Shown: in pieces, positions 17,477 through 25,811 of the stretch | Numbering within the stretch: position 1 is the stretch's first letter | Layout of the letters: each line of letters opens with the position of its first letter | Source: Chitinophaga filiformis | GTDB taxonomy: Bacteria; Bacteroidota; Bacteroidia; Chitinophagales; Chitinophagaceae | Reading direction: 5' to 3' | Assembly (NCBI RefSeq): GCF_900102545.1 | Contig: NZ_FNBN01000016.1 | Span: forward strand, 30,857-94,856 | Length of the DNA: 64,000 bases | Position numbers and translations under genes: made by a program | Notes under the pieces: model-generated | Database searches by the model: none | What the model was told of the DNA's origin: nothing | What the model saw: the letters and a program-made list of their open reading frames with translations, nothing else

Positions 17477-18529
17477 ATGTTTAGTAAATACACTACCGCA
17501 TGGGCATTGATTACTAGCCTGTTGTTATACGCCTGCCAGGGCAACCGCCATCAGCAAGCCTCCGCGGACAGCACCACAGATCAAATCACGATAAGTGACA
17601 CGCTGAACCATATGGTACTCGTTCCTGGTGGCACGTTTACAATGGGTGCTGACGATGCAGAAGCCCGCAAGGATGAACAGCCCCGTCATACAGTAACGGT
17701 GGACAGTTTCTGGATGGATGAACATGAAGTGACCAATGCAGAATTTACCGCCTTCGTAAAGGCGACAGGATATATTACTACAGCTGAGAAACCTATCAGT
17801 AAAGAAGAATTGATGCAGCAACTACCGCCGGGATCTCCTGAGCCGGATAGCAGTATGTTACAACCAGGATCCCTGGTATTCACCCCTCCCTCCCACGCCA
17901 TACCGCTGGATGACGTATCTCAATGGTGGTCTTTTGTATTGGGCGCCAGCTGGCAGCATCCCGGCGGACCAAACACTAACATTGATGGCAAAGAACACCT
18001 GCCGGTAGTACACATCTCATGGGATGATGCACAGGCCTATGCAAAATGGGCAGGGAAACGCCTGCCTACGGAAGCGGAATGGGAATACGCCGCCCGCGGA
18101 GGTTTGAAAGATCAGCCTTATCCCTGGGGTTCAGAAGCGCTGACGGAAGGAAAGATCAAAGCCAATACCTGGAACGGGCATTTCCCCTACCAGAATACAC
18201 AACGGGACGGTTATACCGGCCTCGCTCCGGTAAAAAGTTTTGCGCCCAATGGTTATGGTTTATACGATATGTCAGGCAATGTATGGGAATGGTGTGCCGA
18301 CTGGTATGACAGCCGCTATTACCAGCAGGCAGATAATAATAACAATCCGAAAGGTCCTGCCAGCGGCTACGATCCTGACGATCCCACCATGCCTAAACAT
18401 ACGATCAGAGGCGGTTCCTTTATGTGTACGGATGAATATTGTTCCGGCTATAGGGTCACAGCAAGAATGAAAACATCACCGGAATCAGGACTGGAAAATC
18501 TTGGTTTCAGATGTGTGAAGAACAAATAA
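17477..18529 (+). CDS. Formylglycine-generating enzyme-like lipoprotein (SUMF1 family)
   Basis: SUMF1/FGE-fold protein of 350 residues. Start ATG 17477 gives MFSKYTTAWALITSLLLYAC, a lipoprotein signal; an earlier in-frame start at 17429 would spoil it. The FGE domain begins MVLVPGGTFTMGADD and ends GGSFMCTDEYCSGYR...LGFRC. The two cysteines of MC-x4-C align with the catalytic copper-binding pair of human SUMF1 (GGSYMCHRSYC, from memory), which most SUMF1-like proteins of Bacteroidota lack. It may therefore convert sulfatase cysteines to formylglycine in the periplasm. No cysteine-type sulfatase is visible in this window. Confidence 0.85.
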   Translation: MFSKYTTAWALITSLLLYACQGNRHQQASADSTTDQITISDTLNHMVLVPGGTFTMGADDAEARKDEQPRHTVTVDSFWMDEHEVTNAEFTAFVKATGYITTAEKPISKEELMQQLPPGSPEPDSSMLQPGSLVFTPPSHAIPLDDVSQWWSFVLGASWQHPGGPNTNIDGKEHLPVVHISWDDAQAYAKWAGKRLPTEAEWEYAARGGLKDQPYPWGSEALTEGKIKANTWNGHFPYQNTQRDGYTGLAPVKSFAPNGYGLYDMSGNVWEWCADWYDSRYYQQADNNNNPKGPASGYDPDDPTMPKHTIRGGSFMCTDEYCSGYRVTARMKTSPESGLENLGFRCVKNK

Positions 18530-18550
18530 ACGTTCGCACTGCTGTTAATA

Positions 18551-18581
18551 AAAAGGGGCCAACTTTGTGGTCAGCCCCCTT
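18551..18581 (-). terminator. Terminator of the BlaI/BlaR1 operon
   Basis: GGGGC/GCCCC stem (18555-18578) with an inner CCA/TGG pairing. On the minus strand it is followed by TTTTTATT. The plus side lacks a T-run, so it mainly serves the blaR1-like gene. Confidence 0.6.
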
Positions 18582-18610
18582 CTGGTTCTGTGCAGCAATA
18601 AAATTGTTGC

Positions 18611-20239
18611 TTACTTATTTTCAGATTTACTGTCAGCAGTGTCTACATCAACCTTCATGTCGGCATTTACTTTTGTAGCCGTATTTACTTTCGTATCAAC
18701 TACAGCTTTAGTAGGCGCGTTGGTGTTTGTTGCTGTGGTGTTTACGTTGGCATTGACCTTAGTAATAGTGTTGGCGTGCGTGTTGGTATTGGTGTTTACC
18801 TTCACTACAGACTGTTGACCGCTGTGAGTTGATGTTGTCGTAGCAACGGTTGGTGCAGCACCAGTGGTTTTATAATCAAAACTGGTATTGACGGTTTTTA
18901 CCTTTGTGTCACCATTATACCCTTTCGTATAAATAAATATCACCCCATTTTTACCATCTTCACCGTATTGTACGGCATGTTCCCCTTTAAAAACGGAAAT
19001 TGATTCTATCTCTTCAGGTCTCAGATCTGCAGGTGCCTGATGGCCCATATTTACGCCGTCTACAAAATATAACGGGGGTGCAGTCATCTGGCTTCTCAAG
19101 GTAATTCCCTGTTTCGCAGGTTCAACAATATGCTCATCGGGAGCAGCTGGCACGCCAGGAACTGCCGGTACAGCAGGAACCGGAGGGGCCGCAGGGACAG
19201 CAGTACCTGCAGGAACTGCCGGTACAGGCGGAGGTGGTGGTGGCATTTTTTTCCCTTTTACAGGTGCCGGCGGAGGTGGTGGCGGAGGTGGAGGCACAGG
19301 TGCCACAGGCGCCACTGTTGGTTTTGTCGTGTCTTTAGAGAAAGTAATAGCAGCAATGTTTTTTGCTACTTTCTCAGTTCTGGCAATTGCTTTTGTAAAG
19401 TTCAGTGACAATACCGCAACCCCCATAATGGCGCCCAGCACGACATAACGCAGCAAATGATAGCGGGATGATCTCTTTTTATTCATCATCATGATCCTTT
19501 GTTTTAAATGTGAGAAATTGAAATTGTTTGCGATGGCCGTCGCATATGGGATCCCACTTACTTTTATCAGACTGTATTGATAAGCTTTTGCATCCATTCC
19601 CTGGCGCAATATGCTCCTGTCTGTGATGAACTCAAGGTTCTCACGGATGGCAATGCTCATCAACCAGGCGCCCGGATTGAACCAGTAGAAGATCTTGTTC
19701 AGCTCTCCCAGTAATACATCCAGTGTATGCCACTGACGCACGTGCACCTGTTCATGCCGGATGATGGAAGTAAATTCATCCGGACTATGCAGGGAAGGAT
19801 TGATATAAATATTACGCATGAATGAAAAAGGATTCACACGCTTTTCTGTTATTCTCAGTCGCTGCGCTTCCGGCGACAATGTAGTTGTAGTATGCCGGTG
19901 CAGCTTCCACAGAGATAGCAGCTGTATCACTAAACGAATGCTCATCACTGCTACTCCTGCCCAGAAAATGTACTCCAGGAACACATTAATAAAGGGTACT
20001 GACTGACGTGTTTGTAAAGCCGCCAGATCCGGTATATATGTCTCTGCCACAGCATTCAGCGGTTGATGCTGTCGTATGAATAATGAAGGGTCTATCAATG
20101 GACAAATGGCCGCACAAACAATACCTCCCAGCAGGAAAAAGCGGTTAAGCGTATAAAAGGTGAGCCGCCTTAATCCAAAATAGTAGGCCAGGTAAAACAA
20201 AACAAGCGCCACATTGGCTTTGAGCAGGTAAATAAGCAT
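18611..20239 (-). CDS. BlaR1/MecR1-like M56 peptidase with plug-like C-terminus
   Basis: Membrane zinc metallopeptidase of the M56 family, partner of the BlaI-type repressor 5 bp upstream. Transmembrane segments lie at about residues 5-25, 33-50, 88-110 and 268-290; the zinc motif is HEQVH (162-166). Beyond the last helix there is a Pro-Val-Ala linker with poly-proline runs (about 312-375), a domain resembling a TonB-receptor plug (YFVDGVNMG, ESISVFKGEHAVQYG, NGVIFIYTKG; about 395-445), and a low-complexity Thr/Asn/Lys/Val tail to residue 542. No beta-lactamase sensor domain is present, so the inducer is not a beta-lactam by analogy. Confidence 0.88.
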   Translation of the reverse strand: MLIYLLKANVALVLFYLAYYFGLRRLTFYTLNRFFLLGGIVCAAICPLIDPSLFIRQHQPLNAVAETYIPDLAALQTRQSVPFINVFLEYIFWAGVAVMSIRLVIQLLSLWKLHRHTTTTLSPEAQRLRITEKRVNPFSFMRNIYINPSLHSPDEFTSIIRHEQVHVRQWHTLDVLLGELNKIFYWFNPGAWLMSIAIRENLEFITDRSILRQGMDAKAYQYSLIKVSGIPYATAIANNFNFSHLKQRIMMMNKKRSSRYHLLRYVVLGAIMGVAVLSLNFTKAIARTEKVAKNIAAITFSKDTTKPTVAPVAPVPPPPPPPPPAPVKGKKMPPPPPPVPAVPAGTAVPAAPPVPAVPAVPGVPAAPDEHIVEPAKQGITLRSQMTAPPLYFVDGVNMGHQAPADLRPEEIESISVFKGEHAVQYGEDGKNGVIFIYTKGYNGDTKVKTVNTSFDYKTTGAAPTVATTTSTHSGQQSVVKVNTNTNTHANTITKVNANVNTTATNTNAPTKAVVDTKVNTATKVNADMKVDVDTADSKSENK

Positions 20240-20244
20240 AACGA

Positions 20245-20607
20245 TCAGTTTTTCTCAATCATCTTGACGATTTCCTTTAGTTCTTCCGGAGTGATCTTTT
20301 TTTCCTTGGCGAAAAAAGTGACCAGGGCCTTGTAGGAATCTTCGAAATAATCCTTTACAAAACCATTCATAAACCTTTGCTTGTATTCATTTTCCGCTAT
20401 CAGGGGAGTATACCTGTATACATTCCCCATCTTCTCACTGCTGAGATACCCTTTTTTCTCCAGGTTCTTAATAGTAGACGCCAGTGTTGTATACGGTGGC
20501 TGAGGAGCGGTATGCGCTTCTAAAAAGTCTTTCACAAACCCCGGCCCCGTTTTCCAAATGGCCAGCATTGCTATTTCCTCCTGCTGTGTCAGCTTTTCCA
20601 TGTTCAT
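20245..20607 (-). CDS. BlaI/MecI/CopY family repressor
   Basis: Winged-helix repressor of 120 residues. The DNA-binding domain starts LTQQEEIAMLAIWKTGPGFV and contains PPYTTLASTIKNLEKKGYL (recognition helix). The C-terminal dimerisation part ends KKITPEELKEIVKMIEKN. Proteolysis by the downstream M56 protein is the known mode of induction in this family. Two identical-spacing dyads overlap its own promoter at 20629-20662, so it probably autoregulates. The start ATG is at 20607; MEKL at 20601 is an alternative. Confidence 0.95.
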   Translation of the reverse strand: MNMEKLTQQEEIAMLAIWKTGPGFVKDFLEAHTAPQPPYTTLASTIKNLEKKGYLSSEKMGNVYRYTPLIAENEYKQRFMNGFVKDYFEDSYKALVTFFAKEKKITPEELKEIVKMIEKN

Positions 20608-20628
20608 TATGGTTTAAATACAATCGCC

Positions 20629-20662
20629 TACGATTGTTTCGTAAATCTACGAACTTTTCGTA
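20629..20662. promoter_or_regulatory. Twin BlaI-type operator dyads
   Basis: Two perfect-armed palindromes: TACGATTGTTTCGTA (20629-20643) and TACGAACTTTTCGTA (20648-20662). Both follow TACGA-N5-TCGTA and their centres are 19 bp apart. They sit just upstream of the repressor gene and over its promoter, as expected for a pair of repressor dimers bound side by side. Confidence 0.8.
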
Positions 20663-20672
20663 AACTACCAAA
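20642..20672 (-). promoter_or_regulatory. Putative promoter of the BlaI/BlaR1 operon
   Basis: Minus strand TTTG (20669-20672), 19-bp spacer, TAGATTTA (20642-20649; one mismatch to TAnnTTTG). The -7 element lies between and across the two dyads, so repressor binding would block polymerase. Confidence 0.55.
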
Positions 20673-20711
20673 TAAAAAAAGGAAAACACCTGCTTTTCAC
20701 AGATGTTTTCC
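20672..20711 (-). terminator. Terminator of the upstream TlpA-like gene
   Basis: Hairpin arms 20681-20692 and 20700-20711 (GGAAAACA/TGTTTTCC plus an inner CTG/CAG) are followed on the minus strand by a seven-T run. It insulates the BlaI promoter, which begins at its edge, from transcription of the thioredoxin gene. Confidence 0.85.
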
Positions 20712-20777
20712 TTCTCTATACTTGATTTGTACTTACTTTTAAAGCTCTATCCAGAGCGACAATATCCTCTCTCCTCC

Positions 20778-21950
20778 TTATTTTCCGGCAACTTCTACGC
20801 TGAAAACCTCTTCCAGTTTCTTCTCCAGTGCATCGCCGCGCAGGTTTTTGGCAATGATATTTCCCTTGGGATCTATCAACAGGTTCTGGGGAATAGCCCT
20901 GATGCCATATTTTTCTGCCACTTCATTTTTCCAGCCTTTCAGATCGGAAACCTGCGTCCACTGCAGATTGTCAGCCTGTATGGCTGCTACCCATTTTTCC
21001 CGTTTGTCATCCAGGGAGACAGAAAGTACGTCAAACCCTTTATCCCTGAACCGGCTGTAGGCTTTCAGCATATTCGGGTTTTCTGCCCGGCAGGGACCAC
21101 ACCAGCTGGCCCAGAAACCTATCAGCAGATATTTTCCTTTATAGGAAGCCAGGTTCACATTTTTCCCTTCAACATCCGGCTGCGCAAAATCTAAAGCAGG
21201 CTGCCCCACTGCGGTTTTCTTGGCAGCTTCCAGGCCTGCCGCAAACTCTTTTCCACCAGGCGTATTACGGATATATTTTCCCAGCTTGTTGAACATGGGT
21301 TCAATTTCAGCCAGGTTGATCTCATAATCGGCGTATTTATTCAATACATACAGCGCTATAGGTGAGTTGCAGTTATTCTTCAGAAAATCCCTCATAATCT
21401 GCTTCTGCAGCGCCGCCAGCTCGTCAAACTGGGGTTCCAGCTTTTTCATGCCATCCTCATCTTCCGCCATATACAACTGGCGGTACTGACGTTCCAGTTC
21501 CTCCAGACGCCCATCCACATCTTTCAATTGTCCGTTCAGACGGAGATAATCATCGTTTGCGACAGATCCTTCTACGGTAGCTTTACTGATAGAGTCTTCA
21601 GTGGTGATCTTAATATCTCCCTTGTCGAGGAACAAGGTAAGCACGTCGTTCATTTTTACTTCAGGTGTCTCCTGGTTGTCTTTCTGGACAGGCGGTTCCT
21701 GCACTTTGAGTAGCAGATTGGCAAGCGTCGCCTCTGCCAGCATGCCGGAAAAAGAGAATTTACCATCTTTTACCTCCGTGCTATCCAGTTTGTTATCACC
21801 ACAACGCCTGATATTCAGATACACCTTTGCTGGTTTCTGTAAAGCTGTGACAGTTCCCTGTATCGTAAATGATTGTTCACCCTTCCATTTTTCCTGCGCC
21901 AACAGGACCATAGGCGCAAGAAGCGCCACGGCCATCATTACGGACTTCAT
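20778..21950 (-). CDS. DUF4369-TlpA-like thioredoxin-domain protein
   Basis: Exported thiol-disulfide oxidoreductase of 390 residues. Signal peptide MKSVMMAVALLAPMVLLAQ, an N-terminal DUF4369 domain (about 28-130; FTIQGTVTALQKPAKVYLNI), a helical middle, then an AhpC/TSA-TlpA domain with the active site FWASWCGPCRAENP and a cis-Pro loop YGIRAIPQNLLIDPKG. Likely a periplasmic reductant for cytochrome c or other secreted thiols. It is a paralogue of the gene at 22080-23174, with near-identical blocks QWTQVSDLKGW and NIIA.NLRG, so the two probably arose by tandem duplication. Confidence 0.9.
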   Translation of the reverse strand: MKSVMMAVALLAPMVLLAQEKWKGEQSFTIQGTVTALQKPAKVYLNIRRCGDNKLDSTEVKDGKFSFSGMLAEATLANLLLKVQEPPVQKDNQETPEVKMNDVLTLFLDKGDIKITTEDSISKATVEGSVANDDYLRLNGQLKDVDGRLEELERQYRQLYMAEDEDGMKKLEPQFDELAALQKQIMRDFLKNNCNSPIALYVLNKYADYEINLAEIEPMFNKLGKYIRNTPGGKEFAAGLEAAKKTAVGQPALDFAQPDVEGKNVNLASYKGKYLLIGFWASWCGPCRAENPNMLKAYSRFRDKGFDVLSVSLDDKREKWVAAIQADNLQWTQVSDLKGWKNEVAEKYGIRAIPQNLLIDPKGNIIAKNLRGDALEKKLEEVFSVEVAGK

Positions 21951-22037
21951 TGATTTAGATTATTTAAGACTAACGAAATTCACATATCCCGGCAGGAAAA
22001 TCAACCTGTTTGTGATAAACGGCGAAGGAAAAGAATA

Positions 22038-22070
22038 TAAAAAAAGCGGCCTCGTGTAAGTACGAGGCCG
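22038..22070 (-). terminator. Intrinsic terminator between the TlpA-like paralogues
   Basis: Perfect 9-bp stem CGGCCTCGT (22047-22055)/ACGAGGCCG (22062-22070). The minus strand continues into a T-run. It ends transcription from the 22080-23174 gene, and possibly from the his/trp block above it. Confidence 0.85.
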
Positions 22071-22079
22071 GTAAGTTCA

Positions 22080-23174
22080 TTATTTTAATATTTGTTCCAG
22101 TTTGGCTTCCAATGCCCTGCCACGCAGGTTACGGGCAATGATATTCCCATTAGGGTCTATCAGGAAGTTGGCCGGAATGGCATTTACACCATATAATTGC
22201 GCGACTTCATTACCCCATCCCTTCAGATCAGATACCTGCGTCCATTGCAGATTATCTTTCTTTACAGCCCCGATCCAGCGATCTTTATCCTGATCCAGGG
22301 ATACACCCAGGATAGTGAAATTCTTGTCTTTAAAGCGCTCAAAAGCCTTTACAACGTTCGGATTTTCTGCCCGGCAGGGACCACACCAGCTGGCCCAGAA
22401 ATCAACCAGTACATATTTGCCGCGGAAAGAAGATAACTTCACCGGTTTACCATTGATATCATCCTGGGTAAAATCACTGGCTACTCCCCCACCTTCAGTC
22501 TCTCCCTTCACGCTACGCAGGTATTTGGTGGCCGCCAATCCATATTTCGTTTCTTTCAGCGACTGCCCCAGTGAATTGAAGATGCTCTCAAATTCATCTG
22601 GCTCCAGACGGTTACGTAACTCATTGACTAATATCCACAAACTGGCCAGTTGCTTTGGATGGCCTTTTATAAAGTCCCTTCCTGCATTCACCACATCCTG
22701 GTTGAAGAGAGATGCCTTGGCGCGGAAAGCATTCTTCGCCGCCTCATCATCTCCGGCAATTTTTGATGCCTCTACATTCAGGACCTGTGCACGTTCTATC
22801 AGGGCCAGAAACGTCTTCTGATACGCCTGCATCGCTTTGTTCTCTTCATTTCCCTTCACAGCTGTAGCCACAGGAAAAGTCTGCGCATTCAGGGCATAAT
22901 GTACTGGTTCCTTGCCTGTTACAAACAGCAAAGGATTCTGTACACCCTCCAGCACGACCGCATATATAGACAGACTTTTTGCTTCAGGTACTTTAAACGA
23001 GAACTTATCTCCCTTCAGGGATACTGAATCCTTCGGATTATTATCTTCATCTGAATACAGATAGACTTTTTTGCCGTCTGCTCCGGTCAATGTACCGGAG
23101 ACCTCCTGTTGGGCAAAGGCTGCACACGAGAAAAGCACCGCGAGGGTGCCTGTAACAAATTGTTTCATTCCCAC
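22080..23174 (-). CDS. DUF4369-TlpA-like thioredoxin-domain protein
   Basis: Exported 364-residue TlpA-type oxidoreductase. Signal MKQFVTGTLAVLFSCAAFAQ (ATG at 23168 gives this directly; 23174 adds two residues), then a DUF4369 domain (GTLTGADGKKVYLYSDED) and a C-terminal thioredoxin fold with FWASWCGPCRAENPN and VNAIPANFLIDPNGN. It starts only 18 bp after the hisIE stop and has no visible promoter of its own, so it may be the last gene of the trp-his transcript. That would be a curious partner, because the protein is periplasmic. Confidence 0.9.
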   Translation of the reverse strand: MGMKQFVTGTLAVLFSCAAFAQQEVSGTLTGADGKKVYLYSDEDNNPKDSVSLKGDKFSFKVPEAKSLSIYAVVLEGVQNPLLFVTGKEPVHYALNAQTFPVATAVKGNEENKAMQAYQKTFLALIERAQVLNVEASKIAGDDEAAKNAFRAKASLFNQDVVNAGRDFIKGHPKQLASLWILVNELRNRLEPDEFESIFNSLGQSLKETKYGLAATKYLRSVKGETEGGGVASDFTQDDINGKPVKLSSFRGKYVLVDFWASWCGPCRAENPNVVKAFERFKDKNFTILGVSLDQDKDRWIGAVKKDNLQWTQVSDLKGWGNEVAQLYGVNAIPANFLIDPNGNIIARNLRGRALEAKLEQILK

Positions 23175-23192
23175 TAATATAAAAAATAACTG

Positions 23193-23801
23193 CTATTTAT
23201 CGTGCCTTTTCTTCAGAACGGACAATACGTCGGACAACCGGTATCCTTTCGCACTGAGCAGCACGAGATAATGGAAAAGCAGGTCCGCTGATTCGTTCAG
23301 GAACAGCTCCTCATTATCGTCTTTAGCTTCTATAACGACTTCCACCGCCTCTTCCCCTACTTTCTGGGCAATTTTGTTAATTCCTTTTGAAAATAGCTTA
23401 GAAGTATAAGAATTCTCTGAAGGATTGTTTTTCCTGTCAGTAATGATGCTCTCCAGTTTTGACAGGAAGTCATTGCTGACATTTTCTTCCTCCCAGCAGG
23501 TGTCTGCCCCGGTATGACATACCACGCCGGTAGGGATGGCCTTGATCAATAAAGTATCGCTATCACAATCCACCCTGATTTCCTGGAGCGTCAGGAAATT
23601 ACCGCTTTCCTCACCTTTGGTCCACAAGCGCTGCCTGGAACGGCTGAAAAAAGTCACTTTACCTTCCTGCAAGGTCTTGTCCAGTGCGTCCTGGTTCATA
23701 TACCCCAGCATCAGCACTTTCAGGGTTGCTGAATCCTGTACAATGGCAGGCACCAGACCATCCGCACATTTGTCAAAATTTATCTGTTTGTTATTATACA
23801 T
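23193..23801 (-). CDS. hisIE: Bifunctional phosphoribosyl-AMP cyclohydrolase/phosphoribosyl-ATP pyrophosphatase
   Basis: Catalyses histidine steps 2 and 3. The HisI domain (about 1-110) has the metal-binding VDCDSDTLL and the zinc cysteines in GVVCHTGADTCW. The HisE domain (about 115-202) has KGINKIAQKVGEEAVEVVIE with the acidic residues of the pyrophosphohydrolase site. Length 202 residues is normal for the fusion. It lies 58 bp after hisF, in the his tail that follows trpA. Confidence 0.97.
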   Translation of the reverse strand: MYNNKQINFDKCADGLVPAIVQDSATLKVLMLGYMNQDALDKTLQEGKVTFFSRSRQRLWTKGEESGNFLTLQEIRVDCDSDTLLIKAIPTGVVCHTGADTCWEEENVSNDFLSKLESIITDRKNNPSENSYTSKLFSKGINKIAQKVGEEAVEVVIEAKDDNEELFLNESADLLFHYLVLLSAKGYRLSDVLSVLKKRHDK

Positions 23802-23859
23802 GCAGTAGTCACATTTTAAAGTAAGATATACCGTCCAGCTGGCAAAATTAGTAGTTTTC

Positions 23860-24615
23860 TCAGAACCTGATATTTAAGCCTCTCTGGTACAGGTATGTTT
23901 TTAATGCCGGGATCTCAATTTCCTTATAGTGGAAAATGCTGGCGGCCAGTGCAGCATCTGCCTGGGCGGTTTCAAACACATCCATAAAATGATCCATCGT
24001 ACCTGCTCCTCCAGAGGCGATCACGGGTACATTCAGGTTCTGGGACAATTTCCCGGTGATGTCCAGTGCAAATCCCTGTTTCGTGCCGTCATTGTTCATA
24101 GAGGTCAGCAGGATCTCTCCGGCGCCACGGCCTACAGCTTCCTTTGCCCAGTCATATGCCTTCACCTCCGTTTTCACCCGGCCACCATTCAGGTATACAT
24201 ACCAGTCGCCATCTTCAAAGCGCGTATCAATAGCCAGTACCACACATTGACTGCCAAACTCACGGGCCAGTTCATCTACCAGCTCCGGACGTTTAAAGGC
24301 GGAAGTATTAACGGATATTTTGTCTGCACCTGATTGCAATAATACATTCACATCTTCTACGGAAGAAATGCCACCGCCCACAGTGAACGGGATATTCACA
24401 TGTTTCGCAATGCGCGTTACCAGTTCAGACAAAGTCTTCCTGCGCTCATTGGTGGCGGTAATATCCAGGAACACCAGTTCATCCGCTCCCTGCGCTGCAT
24501 ATAAAGCGCCCAGTTCAATAGGATCGCCGGCATCGCGTATATTTTCAAAGTTCACACCCTTTACTGTGCGGCCATCTTTGATATCGAGACAGGGAATGAT
24601 ACGTTTCGTTAACAT
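23860..24615 (-). CDS. hisF: Imidazole glycerol phosphate synthase, cyclase subunit
   Basis: TIM-barrel cyclase subunit. With HisH it converts PRFAR and ammonia into IGP and AICAR. The catalytic aspartates are in PCLDIKDGRTVKGVNF and LAIDTRFEDGDWYVY; phosphate loops FTVGGGISS and VIASGGAGTMDHF are intact. The protein is 251 residues, full length. It lies 29 bp downstream of the hisA fusion gene and was presumably derived from the same half-barrel ancestor. Confidence 0.97.
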   Translation of the reverse strand: MLTKRIIPCLDIKDGRTVKGVNFENIRDAGDPIELGALYAAQGADELVFLDITATNERRKTLSELVTRIAKHVNIPFTVGGGISSVEDVNVLLQSGADKISVNTSAFKRPELVDELAREFGSQCVVLAIDTRFEDGDWYVYLNGGRVKTEVKAYDWAKEAVGRGAGEILLTSMNNDGTKQGFALDITGKLSQNLNVPVIASGGAGTMDHFMDVFETAQADAALAASIFHYKEIEIPALKTYLYQRGLNIRF

Positions 24616-24644
24616 GATAAAAAAATTTGGAATTAAGATTGGGA

Positions 24645-25805
24645 TCAGGGATTCAATTTCAGGAATTCACTCAGTTCCTGCATGCTGATCCTTTCCTCAT
24701 AAATTGCTTTTCCTACAATCACACCACTACAACCTGCTTCTGCCAGCGCATGTACATCTGCCATTGTGCTCACGCCACCACTGGCCACAAAATCGATCTG
24801 CGAAAAGCGTCGCAGGATCTTTTCATACAAAGCAATGGAAGGGCCCTGTAAAAGTCCATCCTTCGCAATGTCTGTACAGAAAATATGTTTCACGCCCTGT
24901 TTCACATTCTCTTCGAGGAAATCAAACACAGACAGTTCTGTTGTTTCCAGCCATCCGCCCACAGCGATCTTTTCTTCTTTTACATCTGCTCCCAGGAAGA
25001 TCTTTTCTGCACCATACTTCTTCACCCAAGCAGCAAACAATGCAGGATCTTTCACCGCTATACTGCCAATCGTTGCCAGTGCAGCCCCGTTTTCATATAC
25101 AATGCGCAGATCATCTTCTGTTTTAATACCTCCACCGAAATCTATTACAAGGTTCGTTTTACCAGCGATAGCTTCCAGTACTTTCCAGTTCACTACAGCG
25201 CCTTTTTTAGCGCCATCCAGGTCTACCAGGTGTAAACGGCGTACGCCAATACTTTCAAAAGCCTTGGCTACTTCCAGCGGATGCTCATTGTATACTTTCT
25301 TCTGCCCGTAATCACCCTGCGTGAGACGCACACATTTACCATCTATAATGTCGATCGCAGGAATAATGGTAAACCCACTTCCTGTTGCCTTATCAAGTTG
25401 CAATTTCATCTTGCAGAAAACAATATTATCTTTTGTGAAATGATCTCCCCAGAACTCATAACCGCGCTTCGTATAAAATCCCTCAGCAGTATTACGGGCA
25501 TTGCACCATAAAGTGGGAATATGTTCTTTCCTGCAGAAGTCTTCAACATGCTGCATCAGCAAACTACCATATCCTTTGCCCTGGCAGTCGGGATGGACAG
25601 CCAGTTTGCGGAACTGTGCCAGATCCTTCTGCACGAACAATGATACGATCCCTCTTAACCTTGTATCCTCAAACAGGCCAAAGTGTAAACCGTCTTCATC
25701 ATGATCTACACGCATTGCCTCTAATGTGGCGTCCGGGTATAACACATCCCTGCGAAGCTGTAATGTATCTTCCGGATTGATCCTTCTTATCTGTACTGGC
25801 TGCAT
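24645..25805 (-). CDS. hisA: GNAT acetyltransferase-HisA fusion (ProFAR isomerase)
   Basis: One uninterrupted frame of 386 codons. Residues ~1-135 are a GNAT acetyltransferase: acetyl-CoA loop FRKLAVHPDCQGKGYGSLLM, then CNARNTAEGFYTKRGYEFWG. After a short linker (LQLDKATGSG), residues ~145-386 are complete HisA: FTIIPAIDIIDGKCVRL with the first catalytic Asp, FLGADVKEE with the second, and phosphate loops DFGGGI and VASGGV. HisA isomerises ProFAR to PRFAR. An in-frame ATG at 25409 (MKLQLDKATGSGF) could give free HisA by internal initiation. The acetyl acceptor is unknown. It lies 6 bp after hisH. Confidence 0.92.
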   Translation of the reverse strand: MQPVQIRRINPEDTLQLRRDVLYPDATLEAMRVDHDEDGLHFGLFEDTRLRGIVSLFVQKDLAQFRKLAVHPDCQGKGYGSLLMQHVEDFCRKEHIPTLWCNARNTAEGFYTKRGYEFWGDHFTKDNIVFCKMKLQLDKATGSGFTIIPAIDIIDGKCVRLTQGDYGQKKVYNEHPLEVAKAFESIGVRRLHLVDLDGAKKGAVVNWKVLEAIAGKTNLVIDFGGGIKTEDDLRIVYENGAALATIGSIAVKDPALFAAWVKKYGAEKIFLGADVKEEKIAVGGWLETTELSVFDFLEENVKQGVKHIFCTDIAKDGLLQGPSIALYEKILRRFSQIDFVASGGVSTMADVHALAEAGCSGVIVGKAIYEERISMQELSEFLKLNP

Positions 25806-25811
25806 AGTATT

